Shown piece by piece: positions 55,564 to 64,000 of a DNA stretch of 64,000 nucleotides. Numbering within the stretch: position 1 is the first letter of the stretch; each line of letters starts with the position of its first letter. Below the pieces are notes generated by a model that was not told the DNA's origin, ran no database searches, and saw nothing but the letters and a program-made list of their open reading frames with translations. Source of the DNA: Adineta steineri (taxonomy: Eukaryota; Rotifera; Eurotatoria; Adinetida; Adinetidae); assembly GCA_905250115.1 (NCBI GenBank), contig CAJNOI010000044.1, positions 282,638 to 346,637 of the forward strand, in the 5' to 3' direction. The translations under genes were made by a program, and so were the position numbers.

Positions 55564-55915
55564 CTCTGATCACCACCCACACCCATCTTGGACAGACTTT
55601 TCGGGATGAATTAAAGTCAAACAGTTCCAATTCCAGGTGTTCTTTTCGGAGGCAACCAGAAGAATCACAGAGGTATTCGTCTTATTATAAAATTCTTGTG
55701 CAGAATCATAAATTGAAGAGTATCGTCCGGATAATGAAATATGAACGTGGAGGATTGTCAATGTGGTTTGGGTTAATAAAACACTCTAACGACCCCTTGA
55801 AAAATTGTCTTACAACAGAAACAAAATTAGTTAAGCATTACAGAATCATACCATTGACTTACCATCACGTCCATTGAAATCCTTCAATTTAGCACGTTCA
55901 TCGTCGAAAGAAGGA
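55564..55915 (-). pseudogene. His-Me-finger (HNH-like) zinc-module gene, copy B (internal deletion)
   Basis: Copy of 52836-53361. The upstream exon (DDERAKLKDFNGRD, about 55912-55870) joins in phase to the GRYSSIYDSAQEFYNKTN exon. The stretch from ISGFEVKS to the second exon boundary is gone: the sequence jumps from GAATAC to CTCTGTGATTC. In copy A the same CTCTG word occurs at both ends of the missing part, so the deletion fits microhomology joining. The zinc-module bases survive, but in a different frame. Confidence 0.5.
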
Positions 55916-56520
55916 GTCTAGAGATCCAAAAATAATACATAAAATAGGCAATGTCAAAGTTGAAAGATACTGAAGATAGTATGATTGTGTTTGCAGATGA
56001 TGTGCAAAGAAGGTCACGATTTCTTTTTAAATAGTGTAAGTGAATGTTATGGATTATTCGTTCGCTATTCCTTCTCATGTATGATTATATAGTATTTTCT
56101 TTTTTTCTTCACATATATATGTATATGGTAATTTTCTCTTTTTCTTTATACATGATCATATGGAATTGATTACATTGTTGAAATGATATTTAAAATACCC
56201 TTTATATATTCATTCTTTTACTTCTTGAACAATTGTCAAGATAATAAATCGATTTTAGTAGGGTATGGGTATGAGTTTTTTCTTTTCGTTTTAATTATTT
56301 CGAAATATGAAAAAAAATCCATAGTTTGAATATCGTACGACAGAACAGAAAACAAAAGATATCAGTTCGATCTCGATATTTTCATTACGACATAGATTGA
56401 CAACTTTTATGCGCTGAGAGGAGTATATAAAAAAGAAAAATTAATATAACTATAAAATCAAATACCCGCACTTTTTTATTATTATATTCGTTTCCTAAAT
56501 ATGATATATTATTACTATAA
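55916..56520. other. Intergenic region at the right edge of repeat island 2
   Basis: AT-rich; a short GGGTATGGGTATG block at 56262-56274 is the last telomere-like repeat. The remainder should hold the promoter of the next gene. Confidence 0.45.
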
Positions 56521-57603
56521 ATGTTATCAAAATATTCATTCATAGATTTATTACAACGAATAAGAACATCGTTAACATTATCATCAAATAAAACAAAACA
56601 TATTCTTCTACTTTCTTCATTACGTCCTGGTAGTGGTAATGCAGCTACATCAGCACGTCTAGTTCATGAATTACAAACAACCGATAAATTTATTGTTGAT
56701 TGTGTATCTGTTGATACACCATATACAGAATCAAATTCATTTTTAACATCAATTCAACAATATTCAGCTATTCTTGCACTACATGTTTATCGAGCTGGAG
56801 CTCTTCTAACAACAATTTATAAAGATAAACCAAATAATCTTCCACCATTAATTTTAATTTTTGCTGGTACAGAATTACATTCATGTGAACCAAAATGGAT
56901 TCCAATACTTGAATATATTATTCCATATGCAAGTGGTCTTGTTTGTTTTAGTAATGAATGGAAAAAATATGTTGAAATAACATATAAAAATTATCTTTCT
57001 TGTAAAATTACAATTATTCCTCAAAGTGTTCTTTTATCATCATTTAATTTTGAACAATTACCATTAATTACAGATAAAAAAATCATTCTTTGGATAGGTG
57101 AAATTCGTTCAGTTAAAGATCCATTATTTGTTATACGTTTTTTATCATATTTAAATAACAATAATTATCATCTTTTTCTTGTTGGTTATGAAAATGATCA
57201 ATCATTAAATGAATATATACGTTCTACTTATTCTCAATCGAATCTTACATTTCTCGGTGGTCAATCTCAAAGTTTTGTTCATACATTAATGAGAACATCA
57301 TTTGCTTATATAAATACATCAATTAATGAAGGTATGTGTTTAGCTATACTTGAAGCAATGACACTTGGTATACCTGTACTTGCACGTCGAAATATTGGTA
57401 ATACAAGTATTATTAAACATGAAAAAACAGGATTCATTTTTGATACACCCGAAGAAGCTGTACAATATCTTTTAGAACTTGATAATAATACAAAACTAAG
57501 ACATTTAATAATAAAACAAGCAGAAAATTATGTTAGAAAATATCATAATATTACAAATGAAACAAAAGCATATCGAAATTTACTTCTCGATTTAATTAAA
57601 TAA
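56521..57603 (+). CDS. GLT1D1: GLT1D1-like family 4 glycosyltransferase (360 aa, intronless)
   Basis: A single open frame of 360 residues, near the 346 of human GLT1D1. N-terminal Rossmann half: HILLLSSLRPGSGNAATSAR (family LRPHTGNAVTAQR), ALHVYRAGALL and IFAGTELHS. C-terminal half: ILWIGEIRSVKDPLFVIRFL, FLGGQSQSFVHTLM, SSINEGMCLAILEAM-type motif (seen as TSINEGMCLAILEAMTLGIP) and VLARRNIGNTSIIKHEKTGF. The EGM..AILEAM segment is the nucleotide-sugar EX7E motif of GT4 enzymes. No signal peptide, so a cytosolic location is expected. Donor and acceptor are unknown for the family. The absence of introns is unusual beside its neighbours. Confidence 0.85.
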   Translation: MLSKYSFIDLLQRIRTSLTLSSNKTKHILLLSSLRPGSGNAATSARLVHELQTTDKFIVDCVSVDTPYTESNSFLTSIQQYSAILALHVYRAGALLTTIYKDKPNNLPPLILIFAGTELHSCEPKWIPILEYIIPYASGLVCFSNEWKKYVEITYKNYLSCKITIIPQSVLLSSFNFEQLPLITDKKIILWIGEIRSVKDPLFVIRFLSYLNNNNYHLFLVGYENDQSLNEYIRSTYSQSNLTFLGGQSQSFVHTLMRTSFAYINTSINEGMCLAILEAMTLGIPVLARRNIGNTSIIKHEKTGFIFDTPEEAVQYLLELDNNTKLRHLIIKQAENYVRKYHNITNETKAYRNLLLDLIK

Positions 57604-57772
57604 ATAAAGACATAGATATTTTAAATTATTTCAAAATTCACTCATTCTTGATGTTAAATTAAAATAAATATATATTATATAAAACTAAAAATAATCTATT
57701 TCAAATAATTAATTATGTAGCAACCAATAATTCACTTATGATACATAAAATATACAAGATTTTCTATAATAT

Positions 57773-60700
57773 TTAATGATCATGATGATGAGATTTTGTA
57801 TTTAAAATTCGTGATGATGGTTGCCGTTGTTGAGATGATGGCATGAAAACATTAGCAACATGTTTCATAGCTGTTCGAGCAAATGGATACACACCAAATA
57901 TACTATTAGTTGGTTCTTGTTGTTGTCTCTATAAATAATATAAATTAATACAATGAGAAAATCTTTTTTTTGTTTAGTTACTCGATTTGTTTCATTTGGA
58001 TACACGGTTACATTCTGTTTTGTAGGTATTTTCGTTGATGTGGTTGAATCCTTTTTTTTATTGCGATAGAAAAAAATAATTAAATTCTATTGAATTGAAC
58101 ACTTACTCGCTGAGGAATTACTGTATTTTTATAATCAGGTTTAGTTGTGGAAAACTATATAGAATAAAATGTATAGCAATAAATTTAATAACTACAAAAT
58201 TTACAGATGATCGACTGAATGATGAACTATATCCACTTGAACTCATTAAATGACTATCACTACCATGAATATGCTTTCGTTGATCGGGGTTTCTATAATA
58301 AAAATATAATCAGTAAGTATTCTTTTTAATTGCTTAAGTAAAAAATACCTACCGTGAATATATATTATTTTGTTGTTGTTGCTGTTCAAAATTACGACTA
58401 GGTTGATTCGATGTTGAAACTATATATGAATACGAAAATGACTGCATATTTATATTTATACATATATAATCGTTAAAGACTAACCCATTGAATCAGTATC
58501 AATTTCATCTAATAGATCTGAAATCATTTGACGATACTAAACAAAAATGATTAAAAATTATATTTTTTTTGTTTCATTAATTAAATTCTAATTACAGTTT
58601 GTCTTAAAGGTGTTCGTTGAAAACTAGTTGTTTTTTCTGCAGGTGAATGATAATTAACTGATTGACTACGAGATACATTCCGATTATGTTCACGTACCTA
58701 CAAAAACACATAGTTAGTTTCAATAAAAATTTATTTCAAATTAGTTTTACTAACCATATTACGTAGTTGATGAATTTCACTGACTGGTTCTTCTCGTGTT
58801 TGTCGAAGTGGTAATGAAGTATTTTGATTATTATTGATTTGAGAAATATATTCATTCGAATTATGTTCCGGTACAATAATCATTGATGATCGATAGAGAT
58901 ATGGTTCAGATATTTGATGTTGTTTTTGTTCTAAACTAAATCGTTTATTAATATCTTTTGATGATGTTTGTGAAAGATTTATTAATGGTTGTTGTTTAGG
59001 TCTTAATAAAATTTCATTCGAAGCATATCTTAATGATGGAGATGATGGCGTTGTAGATTCTTCATGTATTGATGGTGTTGATCGATAATTTTGAAAATAT
59101 GTTTTTCTTAGCTGATTATTATTTGTTTCAATAGTATCATTATTTGGTTCATTCAAAGCTCTTGGACTAAATATAGATGGTGCATCTTCTTCATCACTAG
59201 ATGCTGAGTGAGTTTTTGTTCGTCTTCGTAGTATTTTTGGTCGATGATGATGACTAAATGATACTGATCGATCAGGTAGTGGAGGATTACTACGATATTT
59301 TGTTTGTAACGAAGTAAAAGATGAAGAAGCAAATTGAAGATCAGGAGTACTTTCAGTATTAACATTTTTATTTACTGATGAAGATCGATGTCGACCTTGA
59401 ATTTCATTCGTTTCATTAGGTCTATAAAGAAAAAAAAACAATAATACAATAACAAATATTTTGTTATTATTAAACTTTACAATCTATTTAAATGACTATC
59501 ACCAAGTACAATAGTATTATAAATTATATCAGTGTTCTGTTTAATTTCAGATTGAGATGCACTATAAAAGAGTATATTTTTTTAAAGATAAAATTATTAA
59601 AAAATTTCATTTATTTGAAATACATACGATTGTTGTTGTTGTTGAGAACGTTTTTTATTTAAATTAAGAAAAGCATCATGTTGAATACATTGTTCAGCTG
59701 TTAAACGATCAGAAGCACATAAACGAACAGTATTCTTTGAAATAAAAATGAAATACAAGAATTTTTTGTTTTTCAATATATAAATAATTCTGTTACTTTG
59801 AATAAATTCATCATATCTGATGGAAATACATGACTAAAACGTGGTTCTAATGGATCAGTTTGATAAAGAGAAGGAAACTAAATGACATAATTTTTAAATA
59901 AATAAATAAGTATATTTAAAATATACTTTTAATCCTTCAAATTTTGGATTTTTTATCATATCTTCTAAGTATTTTATTGGTAATTGTCCTAAACTTTTTT
60001 GAATACGATATAATTGATCAATATCACTGTCACCAACTTAAAGAAATATATTTTATAGAATTAAAAAGTATTAGAAAACAAAAGAATATCTATACTGAAG
60101 AGTGCTTGACCAGTTGCCAATTCAGCCATAATACCTAAAAGATTAGAAATTTTCTTTTTAATAATACAAAAAACTTATATAACATACATCCACATGCCCA
60201 TATATCAACTGGTTTACCATAAGCTGAACTACAGGTAGAAATGAAATGTTTTTCACATTCAACTTATTCGAAAACTAAATATAATCATTACCCAATAAGT
60301 AATTCAGGTGATCGATACCATCGTGTTGCAACCTTATTTTATTTTAAATAAATATAAATCAAATTTTTCAATAAAATATCTTACATAATTTGTATAATAA
60401 TCTGCCGATGTTTGTGTATTACAAAATCTTGCAAAACCAAAATCACATAATTTTAAAATAGAATCTTTTGATATAAGTAAATTTTCTGGTTTTATATCTC
60501 GATGAATTATATCATGTTTATGACACCAATGTATAGCATTAAATAATTGAAGTGATAAATGACGTACTTCTTCTAATGGTAAACCATCAGGATGTTCTTG
60601 TAAAACTTGTAGCATATCCTAAAACAAAAAACATTTATAATCAAAAAAATAAGTTATTTTAACTAACCGATTCAATATATTCAAATACAAGAAAATATCG

Positions 60701-61124
60701 TTTCTTATCACGAAACCATTCAATTAATTCAACAACATTTTCAAATCTAAGTGATTGAAGAATATTTAATTCACGTTCAATAATATGTAATTTACTAAAA
60801 TATCCTTGAAAAATAAAAAAAAATAGATTATACTGTTTAGTATAAAATATTAATTAAATATCAAACCAGGAGTTTGTTTAAAATATTTTATAGCAACAGT
60901 TTTATTTGACTCCTAAATTCAAAAGCAGATAATCGTAATTTTTTTTCCTTATTTATAAAATTATACTTTTTCACGAGCTTCAAGAACAACACCATAAGCA
61001 CCTATTTATATTTTAAATATAAAATTTTACAAAAAAACAAATTTTATACAAGAAAATTACCTTCACCAACAATACCAAGGATTTCATATTTGTCCTTGAC
61101 TTTTCTTGGTATATGTTTAATCAT
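57773..61124 (-). CDS. CDKL5: CDKL5-like serine/threonine kinase (754 aa, 20 exons)
   Basis: Exons from 61124: 61124-61061, 61001-60967, 60912-60867, 60804-60668, 60618-60385, 60332-60292, 60228-60188, 60134-60096, 60036-59927, 59877-59797, 59734-59628, 59561-59481, 59421-58755, 58697-58596, 58536-58485, 58419-58353, 58292-58205, 58154-58107, 58050-57982, 57928-57773; all phases agree. Residues 1-300 are a complete kinase domain: [11 protein letters not shown] (P-loop), VAIKYFK (Lys), [10 protein letters not shown] (catalytic loop), [22 protein letters not shown] (a T-x-Y activation motif) and [32 protein letters not shown] is close to human CDKL5. The long tail is Ser/Gln-rich and disordered, as in CDKL5. 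CDKL5 acts at microtubules and cilia. Confidence 0.88.
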
Positions 61125-61782
61125 TAATCAATTCTTTAATATACACACAAAGAAAGAAGAAAAAACAAAAATTTGCAAACGTGTCTTTAACACTATTTAT
61201 AATCTGAATATGAAACACACTCCTGTTGTCCTCATACTGATGATGGCATGGTCGACCTTTTTCTTTCTTTTGTTGTGTCATTTCTTAGCAGTTGATTACT
61301 TTCAATTGTTTTCTTCTTTTCAACCATTTTTTTCAAATTCATGCTGGATAATTTACTATGACAATAAATACTGATGGAATACAAAATCGAAAGAGGTCAC
61401 CGATAAGCAATTTAACACTGGATTATTTACAAAAACAACTAAGAATAGTTGATTGAAAACAAAAAATATTTTCGAAAGAAAAACGACGGAAATTATTAGA
61501 GACATTCTATAATCAAAATTTATTTTCCTAATAACCTGAGTTATGTATTTTCAAACGTTCTGTATTATAAAAAGAATATCTTTAATAAATTTGTAAATAA
61601 ACGAAAATTTAAGAACTTATGATGAAGGTAGAAAACTGAAATTTCTCATATAATATATAACAAATGTTTAGTTTATTTCTTATAGATAAAACTGTGGATC
61701 TCATATTCGTAAAAAAAGAAAACAATATATAAATATATATATATACACATAAACAAAATCAATAATAAATAGAAAAATCTTA
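61125..61782. other. Intergenic region
   Basis: About 660 bp between the CDKL5 start and the WDR45 stop on the same strand. AT-rich, with a short (TA)n run near 61730. Nothing else recognised. Confidence 0.5.
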
Positions 61783-62368
61783 TTAAAAATCACATCCGTC
61801 AACTCCATCTAAATAAAGGTCATATTCATTTCGATGACATTTTCCATCTGGTGTAAATATATATTTATGATATGTACCGCTTAAACTTGCTGCAACAACA
61901 TGATTTGAATCTGAAAATGTACATATACATGCGCATTCATCATCGACTTTAAAATTACATAGATCACCAAAAGCTTCATTTAATGCATGAGGTAATGCAG
62001 CTCTTCGATTCAATTTTGGATCACGTATACCATATAAATGTATCGTACCTTTATCACTTGATAAACATAAAAAACCTGAGTCAAAACTAAATGCAAGACT
62101 ATGAATATCAGCTCTATCAGAGCCACGTCGAAATTCAACAATTTTTTCACATAATCCTGTGGTTAAGAAAACACGTATAAGAGTACCCTATTCGAAACGA
62201 AAAGGAATAAAACAAAAAATAATTTTATTTATTAGATTAAAATACCTGTTTGGAAGCAGTAGCTAATAGATTGCCTGTAAAACTAAGTGCCATTGCAGCT
62301 AATTCATTTTCATGAGCTTGAATTATACGTGGATTATAGGACATATCATTTTCCAATCCATTCATATT
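61783..62368 (-). CDS. WDR45: WDR45/WIPI4-like beta-propeller, C-terminal part only (about 175 aa)
   Basis: Two exons, 62368-62246 and 62187-61783, in phase. The first reads IIQAHENELAAMALSFTGNL and LATASKQ. The second has GTLIRVF, then VEFRRGSDRADIHSLAFS with the PI3P-binding FRRG motif, LCLSSDKGTIHLYGI, LNRRAAL, ECACICTF and GTYHKYIFTPDGKC. It ends LDGVDGCDF, like the WDR45 C-terminus. PROPPINs act in autophagosome formation. The family is about 360 residues long, and the first three or four propeller blades are missing. Between 62369 and the divergent SIX gene no minus-strand exon encoding them was found. It starts at an acceptor-like site, with a possible Met two residues in. Confidence 0.75.
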
Positions 62369-63165
62369 CTATATTAAACAACAAAAAAAGAAGTTCTATT
62401 TAGATATAAACTTGAAAATGAAAAGATTATATTACGAAAGAAAATTTTTTTTTTTGAAAAATATATATATTTATGACTTATTATTCATATATCTAATATA
62501 GAATGATATTTGATCATTTTAATTGAATTTCTTTTTTAAAAATTCTATAATAAGAAAAATTGTTATGTTCGTCGCAAATAGAGAATATCTATCAGATTAA
62601 ATTTCAGATAGTTTTTATAATTGAATGCAAAATGATATAGTATCAGTTGACAAGTAGAAAATTATTCATAAAGTATGATTATAGAGTAAAATCAATATTA
62701 AACTTTCATGTATGTATCTTCAAAATAGAATCAAAGCTATAGTCTGAATTTAAGTTAAGCAAGAATAGTATAGTATAATTTGTAAGAAAAAACTATACGC
62801 TTGATCATCGAATGTATACCATATGCATACTTCAATTTTCCCATAATTTTGAAAAAATTATTTTTTTTCAACTACAAAATAGTTCATCCTAAGTGGAAAA
62901 TTACAAGTTCTCTTTCATCTCTCATGAGAACATACTTAATCATTCATTATAGCGAAAGACAAAAAAAAAAAAGAAAGGAGAACATTATCATTTTTTTCCT
63001 CTTTTTTTCTTCAACCAATCAGTTTTTTTAGCCAATCATTTTTTTTTATTACATTTCTTTTATCATCGAAAGAGAGAAAGTATACAATACATTTGATCAT
63101 ATTACTCGAGTACGTGAAAGGCGAGAATTTCTGTCTATATATCACCATCTCAGATCTCTCTAAAT
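62369..63165. other. Intergenic region upstream of the SIX gene
   Basis: About 800 bp of AT-rich sequence. No exon of the missing WDR45 N-terminus was found on the minus strand. It presumably contains the SIX promoter. Confidence 0.5.
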
Positions 63166-63983
63166 ATGATGAAATCGAGTACAACAAGTTCTTCTTATCA
63201 TCATTCAACATACGATTATCATCATCATCATCATCATAATTTTCCTGCAACATCATCAAATCTATATCCAACTTATTATCCCAATCATTATATATCTCAA
63301 TCAAATATATCAACAAAAGTTGAAAATGATGATTCATCAAATTCTGATCTTACACCAACCACTACACAAAATTCTCTTATACAAAATCCTATTATTCTTA
63401 AATTACCAAATACAAATAATATTGAACAAACTTTAACATTAACAATCGATCATTTAGCATGTGTATGTGAAGCTATTCAACAAAGTGGTAAAATTGATAA
63501 ATTAATCAAACTTTTACAATTATTACCATTAAAATCTTCATCACCTGATGCAGCATTAATACATCAACATGATAGTATATTAAAAGCTCGTGCAATTATA
63601 TATTATCATCAATCAAAATTTCGTGAATTATATTGTTTATTAGAAACACATTCATTTGATAATCATCATCATTCCGAATTACAACAATTATGGTACAAAG
63701 CACATTATATGGAAGCACAAAAAATACGTGGACGACCATTAGGTGCTGTTGATAAATATCGTATACGAAGAAAATATCCATTACCAAAATCTATCTGGGA
63801 TGGTGAAGAAACAATTTATTGTTTTAAAGAAAAATCTCGACAAGCATTAAAAGAATGTTATCGACAAAATCGTTATCCAACACCGGATGAAAAACGTTTA
63901 TTAGCAAAAAAAACTGGTTTAACATTAACACAAGTTAGTAATTGGTTTAAAAATCGACGACAAAGAGATCGTACACCACGAAC
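63166..63983 (+). CDS. SIX4/5: SIX4/5-type homeobox protein, first exon (partial, leaves the window)
   Basis: From the ATG at 63166, exon 1 encodes 272 residues and ends at a GTAAGT donor (63984). A low-complexity His/Ser/Tyr-rich N-terminus is followed by the SIX domain at about residues 92-200 ([71 protein letters not shown]). The homeodomain comes next ([53 protein letters not shown]). CFKEKSR.ALKE.Y.QNRYP and [18 protein letters not shown] resemble SIX4/5 more than SIX1/2. Members regulate muscle, sensory and ganglion development with Eya partners. The 3' part lies outside. Confidence 0.92.
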
Positions 63984-64000
63984 GTAAGTATTGCCCTTTG

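Overview
The window looks like a bdelloid rotifer (Adineta/Rotaria/Philodina type), although the genus cannot be fixed from the sequence. It is AT-rich eukaryotic DNA. Genes are dense, with many spliceosomal introns of about 45-70 nt. The animal gene complement includes a SIX homeobox gene, CPT1, CDKL5, TFG and WDR45. There is a non-ribosomal peptide synthetase fragment and a bacterial-type ureidoglycolate-lyase-like gene, as expected where foreign genes accumulate. Short interstitial blocks of TGTGGG/CCCACA, the telomere repeat reported for bdelloids, are scattered through parts of the window.

First gene island (1-31.4 kb). An unrecognised acidic nuclear-type protein (minus) is divergent from a 31-exon CCDC180 homologue (plus), with a possible RFX X-box in between. 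They are followed by D-aspartate oxidase (plus, C-terminal SKL peroxisome signal), carnitine palmitoyltransferase 1 (minus, 18 exons plus a probable mutually exclusive alternative exon), TFG (minus), a wax-ester-synthase/DGAT-like acyltransferase (plus), a secreted VWA-domain protein (plus) and formimidoyltransferase-cyclodeaminase (minus, with one in-frame TAG).

Repeat island 1 (32.2-40.1 kb). At least eight tandem, mostly decayed modules encode small proteins with a Ser/Pro-rich head, a heptad coiled coil and a C-terminal membrane tail. The tail is always added by a ~50-nt intron at the same place. Modules are separated by telomeric-repeat foldbacks with conserved cores. Two more modules sit antisense in CCDC180 intron 17, flanked by a 16-bp target-site duplication. 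The island ends in a rearranged inverted CCDC180 fragment and a 100-N assembly gap. The layout resembles the coiled-coil/transmembrane ORFs described in bdelloid telomeric Terminon (Athena) retroelements, but no reverse transcriptase is present here.

Middle (40.1-50.2 kb). An intron-poor ureidoglycolate-lyase-like gene (minus), an HSL-type alpha/beta hydrolase (plus), two MITE-like inverted-repeat elements, and a Na+/H+ exchanger with a cyclic-nucleotide-binding-like domain (plus).

Repeat island 2 (50.4-56.3 kb). A patchwork of pseudogenes: cyclophilin, a truncated NRPS adenylation domain, two copies of a gene with a His-Me-finger/HNH-like zinc module, and two copies of an unrecognised multi-exon gene. 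These are interleaved with a second family of telomeric-repeat foldbacks.

Second gene island (56.5-64 kb). GLT1D1 (plus, intronless), a 20-exon CDKL5-like kinase (minus), a 5'-truncated WDR45/WIPI4 (minus) and the first exon of a SIX4/5 homeobox gene (plus) that runs off the window. Exon coordinates were worked out by hand from GT-AG junctions with phase checking. No database search was run.
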